Source: Pseudomonadota bacterium (lineage in GTDB: Bacteria; Pseudomonadota; Alphaproteobacteria; Rhizobiales; Pleomorphomonadaceae). From it: a stretch of 64,000 bases of DNA. This document shows positions 1 through 10,988 of this stretch, piece by piece; positions within the stretch are counted from its first letter, which is position 1, and each line of letters opens with the position of its first letter. A program made the translations under genes and the position numbers. The notes under the pieces were generated by a model, which was not told the origin of the DNA, made no database searches, and saw only the letters and a program-made list of their open reading frames with translations. The DNA lies in the NCBI GenBank assembly GCA_018262575.1, contig JAGSYU010000003.1, positions 1 to 64,000 of the forward strand, written 5' to 3'.

Positions 1-108
1 GCCGGCGACAAGGTGCTGTTCGGCAAGTGGTCGGGCACCGAGGTGAAGATCGACGGTCAGGACCTCCTGATCATGAAGGAATCCGACGTGATGGGCATCA
101 TCGGCTGA
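1..108 (+). CDS. groES: Co-chaperonin GroES, C-terminal part (truncated by window edge)
   Basis: Frame 1 is open from the first base to TGA at 106-108 and gives 35 residues ending [10 protein letters not shown], the usual GroES C-terminus (the KESDIMGII type). GroES is the heptameric lid of the GroEL folding chamber in the cytosol. The gene lies 53 bp upstream of groEL, the standard groESL order, so the two are almost certainly one heat-shock operon. The promoter and any CIRCE element would be upstream of the window and cannot be judged. Confidence 0.93.
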   Translation, partial: AGDKVLFGKWSGTEVKIDGQDLLIMKESDVMGIIG

Positions 109-137
109 TCCGATCAAGCCGCTCTGTCCTCCGTTAA

Positions 138-1793
<1,656 letters not shown>

Positions 1794-1828
1794 TCCAGAG
1801 GATCGAAGTTCTTCCGAACAGTAAAGTG

Positions 1829-1858
1829 GGGCGTCGCGCGAGCGGCGCCCTTTCTTTT
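1829..1858 (+). terminator. Rho-independent terminator of groESL
   Basis: A 9-bp GC-rich stem with one G-T pair (GGGCGTCGC at 1829-1837, GCGGCGCCC at 1842-1850), a 4-nt loop and a T-rich run at 1851-1858, placed 36 bp after the groEL stop. Confidence 0.85.
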
Positions 1859-2041
1859 GCCGATTGCAGACCGCGCCTTACCAAAGCTTCATCCGCGCCG
1901 CCGCAATATCGCCGCGATCGGGCAGTGCTGTCGCAGTCGCGAAACTTGGCGAATTTCTTGCGGCAGCAATGATTTTCATTGTCTGTGTGGCGGGATTCTG
2001 CGTCAGTTCGCCGAACCGATCCGCCGTTCCGGGGACAATCG

Positions 2042-3847
2042 ATGAAAGCACTTCTTGCGACGCTCGCGCTGGCCTGGCGTCTCGCCATTCCCTATTTCAA
2101 GGAAAGGCAACAGGGCGAACTCGCCTTCCGATGGTTCAAGATCCGCCTGCAGGAACGCTGGATCGGCCTCGGCTTCCTGGGGCTGATCCTCTCGCTCAAC
2201 GTGGCGCAGGTCTACCTCAACGTCCAATTCAACAGTTGGTACAATCGCTTCTACACGGCGATGCAGGATCGCAACGGTCCGACCTTCTGGACCGAACTCG
2301 TCTTCTGGTGCGTGATCGTCGCCCCGCTGATCACCTCCCTCGTCGTCGAGGTCTACCTCACCAACTGGCTGCGCATCCGCTGGCGGGACTGGATGACCGA
2401 ACATTTCGTCAACCGCTGGATGAGCAATGCCAATTACTACCGTCTCTCGCAGCTTGCCGCTGGCACCGATAACCCCGACCAGCGCATCGCCGAGGACATC
2501 CGCGACTTTATCCTCAGCACGCTGACCATCTTCGTCCAGATCTTCAACACGGTGCTGACGCTCTACGCCTTCACCATGGTTCTGTGGACGATCTCGGCGG
2601 AGTTTCCCTATTCGATCGGCGGGTTCGATCTTTCCACCATTCCCGGCTATCTCGTCTGGGCGGCGGTCATCTACTCGATCATCGGCACCTATTTTACCCA
2701 CCTCACGGGCCGCAAGCTGATCGTGCTGCGCTTCCGCCAGCAGCATGTGGAGGCCGACTTTCGCTTTGCCATGATGCGATTGCGCGAGAACGCCGAGGAA
2801 GTGGCCCTCTTGAAGGGTGAGGAGCCCGAAAAGCGGGTCTTCAGAGGCGCCTTCGAGCAGTTGAAGGCGAACTTCTACGAAATCATGGACGTCACACGGA
2901 ACCTCAACATCGTCACGGGGCTCTACGGCAACTTCTCCGTCATCTTTCCTCTCATCATGCTGGCTCCGGCCTATTTCCTGGCGGGCTCGACCATGCAGCT
3001 CGGCGTGCTGATGCAGACCGCGCAGGCCTTCGGCAAGGTGCAGGATAATTTCTCCATCTTCGTCTCCCTTTATGACACCATCGCCAACTGGAAGGCGGTT
3101 CTTGATCGCCTCACCACTTTCGAGCGGGCGATGTCGATCGTTGAAGCCGACGCCGCTCGACCGGGCGTGGTGCTGAAGCCAGTCAACGGCGACGCCATCA
3201 CCGCCGATGGCGCCATCGTTGCCCTGCCCGACGGCCGACCGCTCGTCCGCCTCGACGGGGTCGCCTTCCAGAAGGGAAAATCGGTGCTGATTTCCGGTCC
3301 GTCCGGCGCCGGCAAAACGTCGGTGTTCCGGGCGCTATCCGGAATCTGGCCGTTCGGTGCCGGCGAACTCGGCATCCCCGAGGACGCGCGCGTCATGGTG
3401 TTGCCGCAGACCGCCTACCTGCCGCTCGGCACGCTTCGGCAGGCGCTCGCCTATCCGCAACCGGCCGAGGTCCACGACGACGCCGAAGTGCGCGACGTAT
3501 TGTCCGCCGTCGGCCTCGGCGCCTTTGCCGACCGGCTCGATGATCTCTCCGAGGGTCCCAACCTCGCCTCGCGCCTGTCCGGCGGCGAGCAACAGCGCGT
3601 CGCCATCGCCCGGGCCATCCTGGCCGAGCCCGATTTCCTGCTGCTCGACGAGGCCACCGCCTCGTTGGACGAGACCTCGGAAGCAACGCTCTATCGGCTG
3701 CTCAGGGAGCGGTTGCCAACGGCGGCGATTGTTTCCATCGGTCACCGCTCGTCGCTCAAGCCGCTTCACGACGAGCTCGTAGCGCTGCGGAAGCAGGACG
3801 GCGGCCCCTTCGTGCTGGGCGCGGCAACGGCCATCGCCGCCACCTGA
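2042..3847 (+). CDS. ABC transporter, fused permease/ATPase of the SbmA/BacA-YddA family
   Basis: The 601-residue protein has an N-terminal membrane domain of the ABC_membrane_2/SbmA type (about residues 1-340, several hydrophobic segments, the first near 38-58) and a C-terminal ATPase domain (about 385-590). The ATPase shows Walker A GPSGAGKTS, signature LSGGEQQR, Walker B FLLLDEATASLDE and an H-loop histidine in SIGHRSS. Relatives move peptides, cobalamin or fatty acyl compounds; the substrate here is not evident. The frame is open further upstream, but the ATG at 2042 gives the usual family N-terminus. It is flanked by terminators and so is monocistronic. SbmA and BacA themselves lack an ATPase; the fused domain places this protein with YddA. 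Confidence 0.88.
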   Translation: MKALLATLALAWRLAIPYFKERQQGELAFRWFKIRLQERWIGLGFLGLILSLNVAQVYLNVQFNSWYNRFYTAMQDRNGPTFWTELVFWCVIVAPLITSLVVEVYLTNWLRIRWRDWMTEHFVNRWMSNANYYRLSQLAAGTDNPDQRIAEDIRDFILSTLTIFVQIFNTVLTLYAFTMVLWTISAEFPYSIGGFDLSTIPGYLVWAAVIYSIIGTYFTHLTGRKLIVLRFRQQHVEADFRFAMMRLRENAEEVALLKGEEPEKRVFRGAFEQLKANFYEIMDVTRNLNIVTGLYGNFSVIFPLIMLAPAYFLAGSTMQLGVLMQTAQAFGKVQDNFSIFVSLYDTIANWKAVLDRLTTFERAMSIVEADAARPGVVLKPVNGDAITADGAIVALPDGRPLVRLDGVAFQKGKSVLISGPSGAGKTSVFRALSGIWPFGAGELGIPEDARVMVLPQTAYLPLGTLRQALAYPQPAEVHDDAEVRDVLSAVGLGAFADRLDDLSEGPNLASRLSGGEQQRVAIARAILAEPDFLLLDEATASLDETSEATLYRLLRERLPTAAIVSIGHRSSLKPLHDELVALRKQDGGPFVLGAATAIAAT

Positions 3848-3880
3848 TGGGTGCCGCGCCCCGTAGAGACAGCACGCCAT

Positions 3881-3924
3881 GCGACGCATTGTTTCCTTGA
3901 CGGGAACAATGCGTCGCTCTTTTT
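3881..3924 (+). terminator. Strong rho-independent terminator
   Basis: A perfect 13-bp stem (GCGACGCATTGTT at 3881-3893, AACAATGCGTCGC at 3905-3917) followed by TCTTTTT. It ends the ABC transporter transcript 33 bp after its stop codon. Confidence 0.92.
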
Positions 3925-4014
3925 ATGTCTATGCTGACCGTTTATGCGTAGCTATACGGATAGCAACGGCGTCAGGCGATGCCGCCCGCATCTCTCGATC
4001 GTGGAGTTTCCAAT

Positions 4015-4431
4015 ATGGACAGCATCAAGGCCCCGGCCCTGCTCGCCGGACGCATTCTTCTCTCTATTCTTTTCATCACGTCCGGCTGGGGCAAGATCAC
4101 TGGCTATGCCGGCATCGCCGGCTACATGGAGTCGATGGGCGTGCCATCCCTCCTGCTGCCGCTGGTCATCCTGACGGAACTCGGTGGCGGCCTCGCCATT
4201 CTGGTCGGCTTCCAGACCCGCATCGCTGCCTTCCTGCTGGCTGGCTTCTGCGTCGTCTCCGGTTACCTCTTCCACTACAAGGCGATCTCCGGCACTGCCG
4301 GCCAGGAGATGATGGATATGATGAACTGGCTAGCCTTCATGAAGAACGTCACCATCGCCGGTGGTTTTCTGGCGCTGGTCGGCTCGGGCGCTGGCGCGCT
4401 GTCGGTCGACGCCAAGCTCGGCAAGGCCTGA
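4015..4431 (+). CDS. DoxX family membrane protein
   Basis: The 138-residue protein has four hydrophobic segments and the DoxX features: an N-terminal helix followed by SGWGKITGYAGI, then MGVPSLLLPLVILTELGGG near residues 42-60. DoxX proteins are small inner-membrane proteins, some tied to thiol or redox stress, but the exact role is unknown. GGAG at 4002-4005 supports the ATG at 4015 rather than one twelve codons earlier. It stands alone between two terminators. Confidence 0.85.
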   Translation: MDSIKAPALLAGRILLSILFITSGWGKITGYAGIAGYMESMGVPSLLLPLVILTELGGGLAILVGFQTRIAAFLLAGFCVVSGYLFHYKAISGTAGQEMMDMMNWLAFMKNVTIAGGFLALVGSGAGALSVDAKLGKA

Positions 4432-4513
4432 CCAGACAACACAACCGAAAGGGCGGGCGACAGGCCGGAACGACCGCTTCGCCTTGCCCTTTTGGCGCTT
4501 ATCGATTACTTGG

Positions 4514-4545
4514 AAACCCGCGCGCCCCGCTCGCGGGTTTTCGCG
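4514..4545 (+). terminator. Rho-independent terminator after the doxX-like gene
   Basis: A perfect 9-bp stem (AAACCCGCG at 4514-4522, CGCGGGTTT at 4532-4540) ending in four Ts. It separates the doxX-like gene from hisS. Confidence 0.7.
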
Positions 4546-4587
4546 CGTTTTGGCTGTTGTCGGCCACTATCCCAGGATACAGGACTG

Positions 4588-6081
4588 ATGTCGGATTATC
4601 TCAAGGCGCGCCTGCCGCGCGGTCTCGTCGATCGGACCCCCGCCGAACTCAAGGCGACCGAGGCCATGATCGAGACCATCCGACATACTTATGAACTCTA
4701 CGGTTTCGAGCCGGTGGAGACGCCGCTCATCGAGTATACCGATGCGCTCGGCAAGTTCCTGCCCGATCAGGATCGGCCGAACGAAGGCGTATTCTCCTTC
4801 CAGGATGATGACGAGCAGTGGCTGTCGCTGCGGTATGACCTGACGGCGCCGCTCGCACGCTTCTATGCCGAGAACCATGAGAAGCTGCCGAAGCCCTATC
4901 GTAGCTACAGAAATGGCTGGGTGTTCCGCAACGAAAAGCCCGGCCCCGGTCGTTTCCGCCAGTTCATGCAGTTCGACGCCGATACGGTCGGCGCGCCGTC
5001 GGTAGCCGCCGATGCCGAGATCTGCATGATGATGGCCGACACCATGGAGGCGCTCGGCCTCAAGGGTCAGTTCGTCGTCCGCGTCAACAACCGCAAGGTG
5101 CTGGACGGGGTGATGGAAGTGATTGGCCTGGCCGGCGACGACAAGGCCTCGGCGCGCCTGACCGTGCTCCGCGCCATCGACAAGCTCGACAAGATCGGCG
5201 CCTCCGGGGTGCGCGACCTGCTCGGTGCCGGCCGCTGGGAGAATCCGGAGGAAAAGTCCGGCGACTTCACCAAGGGGGCCGGTCTTCAGTCCGAGGCGGT
5301 CGACGTGGTGCTGGCCTTCGTGGCTAGCGGCACCGACAGCGCGGCAACGACCGTCGACACTCTCGGCAAGCTGGTCGTCGGCAGTGCTCGGGGCAGCGAG
5401 GGCGTCGAGGAACTGAAGCTGATTGCCAGCCTGGTCGACGCCGCCGGTTATGCCGACCGGGTGAAGATCGATCCGTCGGTGGTGCGCGGGCTCGAATATT
5501 ACACCGGCCCGGTGTTCGAGGCGGAGCTTACCTTTGAAGTAACCGGCGACGATGGCCGGCCGGTGCGCTTCGGCTCGGTGGGCGGCGGCGGCCGCTACGA
5601 CGGGCTGGTTGGCCGCTTCCTGAAGGAACCGGTGCCGGCCACCGGCTTCTCGATTGGCGTCTCCCGCCTGATGGCGGCGCTGCGGACGCTCGGCAAGATG
5701 GGTGCCGACAAGGTCAACGGCCCCGTCTGCGTCCTCGTCATGGATAAGGGACCGGAGGCGCTCGCCGGTTACCAGAAGATGGTGGCCGAGTTGCGGGCCG
5801 CCGGCATCGCCTCCGAGATGTATCTCGGCGCGTCCGGCATGAAGGCGCAGATGAAATACGCCGACCGCCGCAATGCCCCTTGCGTCATTATCGAAGGTTC
5901 GAACGAGCGCGAGGCCGGCATCGTCCAGATCAAGGACCTCGCCCTCGGCAAGGAACTGTCGGCCGGCATCACCGACAACGCAGAATGGCGGGCGGCGCGC
6001 CCGGCCCAGAAGGAAGTCGCCCGCGCCAACCTCGTTGCCGAAGTGAGAGCGATCGTCGAGGCGATCGGAGGCGCCGCATGA
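4588..6081 (+). CDS. hisS: Histidine--tRNA ligase
   Basis: The 497-residue class II synthetase charges tRNA-His in the cytosol. Visible motifs are [16 protein letters not shown], class II motif 2 as [17 protein letters not shown], the histidine-binding [11 protein letters not shown] and the glycine-rich GGGRYDGL. It is longer than the roughly 420-residue E. coli enzyme, and motif 2 reads [13 protein letters not shown] rather than the common HERPQKGRYRQF. That matches the divergent HisRS group of some alphaproteobacteria, known for tRNA-His without the extra G-1. The ATG at 4588 is preferred over an open frame upstream, which would run through the terminator. Its stop overlaps the hisZ start. 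Confidence 0.95.
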   Translation: MSDYLKARLPRGLVDRTPAELKATEAMIETIRHTYELYGFEPVETPLIEYTDALGKFLPDQDRPNEGVFSFQDDDEQWLSLRYDLTAPLARFYAENHEKLPKPYRSYRNGWVFRNEKPGPGRFRQFMQFDADTVGAPSVAADAEICMMMADTMEALGLKGQFVVRVNNRKVLDGVMEVIGLAGDDKASARLTVLRAIDKLDKIGASGVRDLLGAGRWENPEEKSGDFTKGAGLQSEAVDVVLAFVASGTDSAATTVDTLGKLVVGSARGSEGVEELKLIASLVDAAGYADRVKIDPSVVRGLEYYTGPVFEAELTFEVTGDDGRPVRFGSVGGGGRYDGLVGRFLKEPVPATGFSIGVSRLMAALRTLGKMGADKVNGPVCVLVMDKGPEALAGYQKMVAELRAAGIASEMYLGASGMKAQMKYADRRNAPCVIIEGSNEREAGIVQIKDLALGKELSAGITDNAEWRAARPAQKEVARANLVAEVRAIVEAIGGAA

Positions 6082-7214
6082 CAGACGCCACCCAGATCGC
6101 CCTCGACAGCTTCAAGGCCGCCGGGTTTGCCGTCGTCGACGTGCCGGTGCTGCTGCCGATGGAGGATTTCGTCCGCATCTCCGGTGAGGAATTCCGTCGC
6201 CGCATCTTCGTGACCTCGTCGAACAACGGCCACGACTGGTGCCTCAGGCCGGAGTTCACCATCCCCGTGGTGCGCACCATGCTCAGCGCTGAGCCGGCCG
6301 GTGGCCGCTTCTGCTACTCCGGCCGCGTCTTCCGGAACGGCCGCCCCGGCGAGGCCGACGAGGTGTGGCAGGTGGGCGGCGAGATCCTGGGCGACCACGA
6401 TCCCGTGACGACCGACGCCGCCGCTCTGGCCCATGCCGTGGCGATCACCGCGGCGTGCGGCGTTTCCCGTCAACGCATCGTCGTCGGCGACGTGGCGCTG
6501 TTCTCGGCGCTGCTTGCCGCGCTCGACATTCCGCCGGCCTGGCGAGCCCGCCTCACCGCGCTGTTCGGCGAGCCCGAGAAGATCGCCGACACGCTGGCGC
6601 GCCTTGAGCAGCGCCGTTTCGGCTTTCCCGGCTTTGCCGCCCATGCCGAGATCATCGAGGCGCTGTCCGTATTCCCGGCCGAGAAGGTCGGGCAGCTGTT
6701 CGCCGATATCCTGTCGATTGCCGGCGTGAAGACGGTTGGTGGCCGCACCACCGGCGAGATCGCCGAGCGGGTGCTCGAACAGGCCATGCTCGGCGCCTCC
6801 GACGGGGTGCCGGCCGGGACCATCGCGGCCATCGCCGAGTTCATGTCGATGCAGGACGACAATGGCAGCGACCTGTCCATTGCGGACGGCGTCCTTCGTC
6901 TTGAAGCGCTATCGAGCCGCATCGGCGACCGTGCCCCGTTCCGCGCTGCCGTCGACCGTTTCAAGGCGCGCGTTGCGGCGATTGCCGCGCTCGGCGTCGA
7001 CCTTTCGACGCTGCACTATGCCGCCGGCTTCGGCCGACGCCTCGGCTATTACGACGGCTTCGTGTTCGACATCCACGACGCCAACCGCGTCGAGGTCGGC
7101 CAGGTGAGCGGCGGCGGCCGCTACGATGGCTTGGTCCGCCACTTCAGGGCCGCCGAGGCGGTCAAGGCGGTCGGCTTCGCCGTCTGGCCCGAGCGCTTCC
7201 GGAGGGCGTCATGA
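6078..7214 (+). CDS. hisZ: ATP phosphoribosyltransferase regulatory subunit
   Basis: The 378-residue protein is a catalytically inactive paralogue of histidyl-tRNA synthetase. It keeps the fold motifs [31 protein letters not shown] and [12 protein letters not shown] but lacks the anticodon-binding C-terminus. HisZ binds HisG and provides feedback control of the first step of histidine synthesis. Its ATG overlaps the hisS stop (ATGA), and hisG starts inside its last codons, so the three genes are translationally coupled. Confidence 0.94.
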   Translation: MTDATQIALDSFKAAGFAVVDVPVLLPMEDFVRISGEEFRRRIFVTSSNNGHDWCLRPEFTIPVVRTMLSAEPAGGRFCYSGRVFRNGRPGEADEVWQVGGEILGDHDPVTTDAAALAHAVAITAACGVSRQRIVVGDVALFSALLAALDIPPAWRARLTALFGEPEKIADTLARLEQRRFGFPGFAAHAEIIEALSVFPAEKVGQLFADILSIAGVKTVGGRTTGEIAERVLEQAMLGASDGVPAGTIAAIAEFMSMQDDNGSDLSIADGVLRLEALSSRIGDRAPFRAAVDRFKARVAAIAALGVDLSTLHYAAGFGRRLGYYDGFVFDIHDANRVEVGQVSGGGRYDGLVRHFRAAEAVKAVGFAVWPERFRRAS

Positions 7215-8203
7215 CCGAACCGTTGATCGTCGCCGTGCCGTCCAAAGGGCGGTTGCAGGAGCAGACGCTGGCCTTCTTCGAGCGCTCCGGTCTGCCGGTT
7301 CGCCAAGCCCGCGGCGCGCGTGACTATTTCGGCACGATCGATGGCCTCAACGGCGTCGAGGTGCAGTTCCGCTCGGCCTCCGAGATCGCCCGCGAGATCG
7401 GCGCCGGCAATGTCCATCTCGCCGTCACCGGCATCGACCTGTTGCACGAGACGCTGGGTGGCGACGATGGCGCCCGCGTGGTTGCCGAGGAGGCGCCCTA
7501 CCCCGCCCATATCGTGACGCGGCTCGGCTTCGGTCGTGCCGACGTGGTGGTGGCCGTGCCGCAGGCCTGGCTCGACGTGCAGACCATGGCCGATCTCGCC
7601 GACGTCGCCGCCCGCTTCCGCCTCAAGCACTACCGCCCCCTGCGCGTTGCCACCAAATACGTTGCCTTGACGCGGCGCTTTCTGACCGCCCATGGCGTCC
7701 ACGATTACCTGATCGTCGAGAGCCCCGGTGCCACCGAAGGTGCGCCGGCCGCCGGCACCGCCGAACTGATCGTCGACATCACCTCGACCGGTCAGACGCT
7801 GGTCGAGAATGGACTCAAGATTGTCGATGATGGCGTCATCATGCGCTCGGAGGCGGCGCTCGCCGCCTCGCTGGCCGCCCGCTGGACGAACGCCACCCGC
7901 GCCGCCTGCCGCGGCATGCTCACCCGCATCGCCGCCGATGACAGGGCGCGTTCGGTGCGGCGCATCGACGCCGTCATGCGGCCGTCGTCGATGCTGCCCG
8001 ACGAACTCAGAGGGCGCGACGACCTGACGCTCCTGTCGCTGCACGACGAAGGGCTCAGCCTGCTGGCACCGAAGGCCCACGCCCAAGCGGAAGCCGAGGC
8101 GCTGATCACCCGCGGCGCCACGACGGTAACCATTTCGGCGGTGGAATACGTGTTCGAGGCGAAGAACGCGCTCTACGAGACGCTCGAGGCGAAGCTCGGG
8201 TGA
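7211..8203 (+). CDS. hisG: ATP phosphoribosyltransferase catalytic subunit
   Basis: The 330-residue enzyme condenses ATP and PRPP, the first step of histidine synthesis. It has the N-terminal IVAVPSKGRL motif, VTGIDLLHE, and the PRPP loop ELIVDITSTGQTL near residues 184-196. Since hisZ is present, a short-form HisG of about 210-230 residues would be the simplest expectation. This one carries roughly 100 extra C-terminal residues that do not look like the regulatory domain of long-form HisG; some alphaproteobacteria share this length. It overlaps hisZ by 4 bp (ATGA). Confidence 0.95.
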   Translation: MTEPLIVAVPSKGRLQEQTLAFFERSGLPVRQARGARDYFGTIDGLNGVEVQFRSASEIAREIGAGNVHLAVTGIDLLHETLGGDDGARVVAEEAPYPAHIVTRLGFGRADVVVAVPQAWLDVQTMADLADVAARFRLKHYRPLRVATKYVALTRRFLTAHGVHDYLIVESPGATEGAPAAGTAELIVDITSTGQTLVENGLKIVDDGVIMRSEAALAASLAARWTNATRAACRGMLTRIAADDRARSVRRIDAVMRPSSMLPDELRGRDDLTLLSLHDEGLSLLAPKAHAQAEAEALITRGATTVTISAVEYVFEAKNALYETLEAKLG

Positions 8204-8355
8204 ACGATGGCGACAACCGCCGAGGTATCGACGATCATTTGGGCCGGCCGCGTTCGCCGTAGAGCAGTTCGGCATGATCTGAAATTCGACCACACCGTCT
8301 CGCTACATGCGTGGGGCCGGACCACGAGAACGGGAGATTGGTTTGGTCTGCAACC

Positions 8356-8976
8356 TCACCTCGGCCGGACGAAGACGGCACGGTCCTTCTCGACGGCATC
8401 GCGGATATCGCAGCCCTCGAGATGGTCGTTGACGAGGCCCATGGCCTGCATGAAGGCATAGACGGTGGTCGGGCCGACGAAGCCCCAGCCACGCTTCCTG
8501 AGTTCCTTGGACAGCGCCGTCGATTCCACCGTCTTCGGCAGGATATCCTTCGGCGTGAAGACGGCCGGCCGACTCCCCGGATCGGGCTCGAATCGCCAGA
8601 CGAAGGCGGCGAGCGAGCCGGCCTCCTGCTGCAACTCCAGCGCCCGACGGGCGTTGTTGATCGTCGAGACGATCTTGCCGCGATGGCGGACGATACCGGC
8701 GTCACCCACCAGCCGCTCGACGTCCTCGTCGGTGAATGCGGCGACGGTCGGGATGTCAAAGCCGGCGAAAGCCGCACGGAAATTCTCGCGCTTTTTCAGG
8801 ATAGTGATCCAGGCAAGGCCCGACTGGAAGCCCTCGAGGCAGAGCTTTTCGAACAGACGCCGGTCATCGCTGACCGGCCGGCCCCATTCCTCGTCGTGAT
8901 AGCGGCGGTAGAGTGGGTCGTGGCCCGCCCAGAAGCAGCGACTGACGCCGTCGTCGCCGGTGATGATGCCATCCAT
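8356..8976 (-). CDS. tag: DNA-3-methyladenine glycosylase I
   Basis: The 206-residue base-excision repair enzyme removes 3-methyladenine from alkylated DNA. Cys14 (SRCFWAG) and His27 (RRYHDEEWG), together with a C-terminal HLEGC, match the four zinc ligands of E. coli Tag, including the 13-residue spacing of the first pair. The core LCLEGFQSGLAWITILKKR is also present. It converges with hisG across 152 bp in which I see no further feature. Confidence 0.95.
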   Translation of the reverse strand: MDGIITGDDGVSRCFWAGHDPLYRRYHDEEWGRPVSDDRRLFEKLCLEGFQSGLAWITILKKRENFRAAFAGFDIPTVAAFTDEDVERLVGDAGIVRHRGKIVSTINNARRALELQQEAGSLAAFVWRFEPDPGSRPAVFTPKDILPKTVESTALSKELRKRGWGFVGPTTVYAFMQAMGLVNDHLEGCDIRDAVEKDRAVFVRPR

Positions 8977-9049
8977 GCCCGCTGTCCTTCGCCCGGTGGT
9001 CGTGGTTTCCCAACCCTAGCGGCACAGTTGGTCGCAAATTGGCAGCAGC

Positions 9050-9075
9050 AAAAAGGCGGCCGGAGACCGGCCGCC
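9050..9075 (-). terminator. Rho-independent terminator of cheZ
   Basis: A perfect 9-bp stem (GGCGGCCGG at 9055-9063, CCGGCCGCC at 9067-9075) with a 3-nt loop. On the minus strand it is followed by TTTTT (9050-9054), 26 bp after the cheZ stop. Confidence 0.88.
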
Positions 9076-9100
9076 GCAAGCTTTCTTCGTCAAGGAACGG

Positions 9101-9805
9101 TCAGGCGAACAGTGCGTCGATGTCGTCCTGGCTGGCGCAATCGGCGGTCGGCAGCGCCGGCCCGTTGAGCAGTGCGGCGTCGCCAACACGGCGCAGCGAC
9201 TCGTCGGCTTCGATCGAGTTGAACGCCTCCATGCCGCCCCAGATCTCCATCATGCGGTTGACGCGATCTTCGATGAAGCGAAGCACGTTGACCACCTTGG
9301 TGATGCGCTGACCGGTGAGGTCCTGGAAGTTGCAGGCCTCGTAAATGGCCAGCACGCGCTCCTGGATGTCGGCGGCCATTGCCTGCTGGTCGCCCTTGAG
9401 ATGGGCGACGAGATTGTTGGCGTCCTCGTCGATCCTCTCCACCGCCGACAGGATGCTTTCGGTGGCCTGCTCGGTCCCATGCACCACCGCGCCGAGTTCG
9501 TCGGTAACGCGGCTCATGTCCTCGCCCTTGAAGCCAGATACATGAAGGCTGGCGATTTCCTGCTTGGTGCGGGAGATCGCTTCGGTGATGGTGTCCATCT
9601 CGGCCTTAAGCTTGTAGGCCTCGTTGAACTGCTTCTGATAGTCGGCGATGATGTCCCTGCTGATCTCCTGATGCGGCTTGACCAGCCTCTTGATCTCGTT
9701 GAGTTCGTGGAGGATCGCGTCGGCGCGGAAGTCTCCTGCCGGCTCGGACACCGCGCCGACGCCAAGCATAGCTTCGATACGATAAGCCTTGCGAGCCAAC
9801 CCCAT
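9101..9805 (-). CDS. cheZ: CheZ-family protein phosphatase (chemotaxis)
   Basis: The 234-residue, mostly helical protein has the CheZ core FQDLTGQRITKVVNVLRFIE (about residues 160-180), whose Asp and Gln correspond to the residues that dephosphorylate CheY-P. It ends SQDDIDALFA, very like the N-terminal CheY-binding motif of FliM. CheZ lowers CheY-P and so resets the flagellar switch. Many alphaproteobacteria use phosphate-sink CheY proteins instead, so a CheZ is notable. No other chemotaxis gene is adjacent; a chemoreceptor lies about 20 kb away. Confidence 0.85.
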   Translation of the reverse strand: MGLARKAYRIEAMLGVGAVSEPAGDFRADAILHELNEIKRLVKPHQEISRDIIADYQKQFNEAYKLKAEMDTITEAISRTKQEIASLHVSGFKGEDMSRVTDELGAVVHGTEQATESILSAVERIDEDANNLVAHLKGDQQAMAADIQERVLAIYEACNFQDLTGQRITKVVNVLRFIEDRVNRMMEIWGGMEAFNSIEADESLRRVGDAALLNGPALPTADCASQDDIDALFA

Positions 9806-10124
9806 ATTTCACTCCTCGCATCCGCGTCCGGGAAACATCGCCAAGACTTGACGACGCCACCGATTGATCGAACTCTACGAGCCCGGCGGTTAACAACGCG
9901 TATTGCGGAAACAATCGCAGGCAAATTTTCCCGTAGAATTTCAGATAGTTGGCGTAAATATTTATACTTTTTCTTAACCATGACGGCAGGTCGATCGATT
10001 TGAACGGAATTAGGTTGCATCCCGTTCACCATTCCTAGAGCGGCGGTCCATAGCCTTGTCTTCGCTGTGCGGACGGCGAGGCCGCCGACCGTACATGGAC
10101 ATCCATCAATCGAGGTTCCCACCG
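9806..10124. other. Divergent intergenic region between cheZ and an L,D-transpeptidase gene
   Basis: No gene was seen in these 319 bp. The stretch at about 9915-9985 is clearly more AT-rich than its surroundings (runs such as AAATATTTATAC and TTTTTCTTAACC) and probably holds the divergent promoters. I could not place -35/-10 boxes with confidence. Confidence 0.5.
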
Positions 10125-10829
10125 ATGAGAGCTGCCGCCTTGTTCCTCGCCGGGGTTGCCGCCGTCGCGGTCACGACGGGTTCGGCCGTCGCCCAGGCGG
10201 GCCGTTATCTCGCGCCACCGCCGATCGTGCTGTCACCCAATCTCACCGACCCCTGGGTGATGCAACTTCAACCCGGCAACGTACCGATTTATGCGGCGCC
10301 CCAGGCGCGCACCCCCAGCGCATGGTCGACACCGACCGCCGAAGCCCCCCCGACGCGCAAGGTCGATCCGCGCACGCTGCCGCTTTCGCCCGAACTCCTG
10401 CCGCAGGAAGTCGCCTACGACGGTCCCGGCGCTCCCGGGGCCATCGTCATCGATACCGTCAACCGCTTCCTTTACCTCGTCGAGGCAGGTGGCACGGCGC
10501 GCCGCTACGGTGTCGGAGTCGGCCGACCCGGCTTTACCTGGGCCGGCGAACACCGCATTACGCGCAAGGCCGAATGGCCCGACTGGCATCCGCCAACCGA
10601 GATGCGCCAGCGCCAGCCCGGTCTGCCGGTGATGATGCCCGGCGGCCCGAAGAACCCCCTCGGAGCCCGCGCCATGTATCTCGGCTCGACGCTCTATCGC
10701 ATCCACGGGACTGCCGAACCCTGGACCATCGGTCGCGCCGTTTCCTCCGGCTGCATTCGTATGCGCAACGAAGACGTGAGCGATCTCTACGAGCGGGTGA
10801 AGGTCGGCACCCGGGTCATCGTGTTGTAG
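10125..10829 (+). CDS. L,D-transpeptidase (YkuD domain), secreted
   Basis: The 234-residue protein has a signal peptide (residues 1-24, ending GSAVAQA) and a C-terminal YkuD domain. The catalytic motif is present: IHGTAEP, then SSGCIRMRNED, with the Cys as nucleophile. Such enzymes make 3-3 peptidoglycan cross-links or attach proteins to peptidoglycan in the periplasm. An ATG ten codons upstream is possible, but the one at 10125 gives the cleaner signal peptide. A second, related YkuD gene follows after a terminator, suggesting a tandem duplication. Confidence 0.9.
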   Translation: MRAAALFLAGVAAVAVTTGSAVAQAGRYLAPPPIVLSPNLTDPWVMQLQPGNVPIYAAPQARTPSAWSTPTAEAPPTRKVDPRTLPLSPELLPQEVAYDGPGAPGAIVIDTVNRFLYLVEAGGTARRYGVGVGRPGFTWAGEHRITRKAEWPDWHPPTEMRQRQPGLPVMMPGGPKNPLGARAMYLGSTLYRIHGTAEPWTIGRAVSSGCIRMRNEDVSDLYERVKVGTRVIVL

Positions 10830-10884
10830 CCGCCTCACTCCAACCTTTTTCGCTCAAGATTGGGCGGCGCGTACCCTTTTCGGC

Positions 10885-10925
10885 GGCGGCGGTCTCGACA
10901 GCCGAGACTGCCGCCTTCTAGTTTC
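10885..10925 (+). terminator. Rho-independent terminator between two L,D-transpeptidase genes
   Basis: A 13-bp stem with one G-T pair (GGCGGCGGTCTCG at 10885-10897, CGAGACTGCCGCC at 10903-10915), followed by TTCTAGTTT. Confidence 0.82.
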
Positions 10926-10988
10926 CGGAAACTGTTGTGATTCGCTTTGCTGCGCCGCCAAGCGGCGCTTCCTCCTTCAGGTCTGTCC

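Noticed and set aside
1857-2045. Small plus-strand frames between groEL and the ABC transporter
   Set aside because: No ribosome-binding site, and they end in or run into the transporter gene; more likely promoter and leader DNA.
8207-9168. Plus-strand frames opposite tag
   Set aside because: Antisense to a gene with all four zinc ligands of Tag; composition of a shadow frame.
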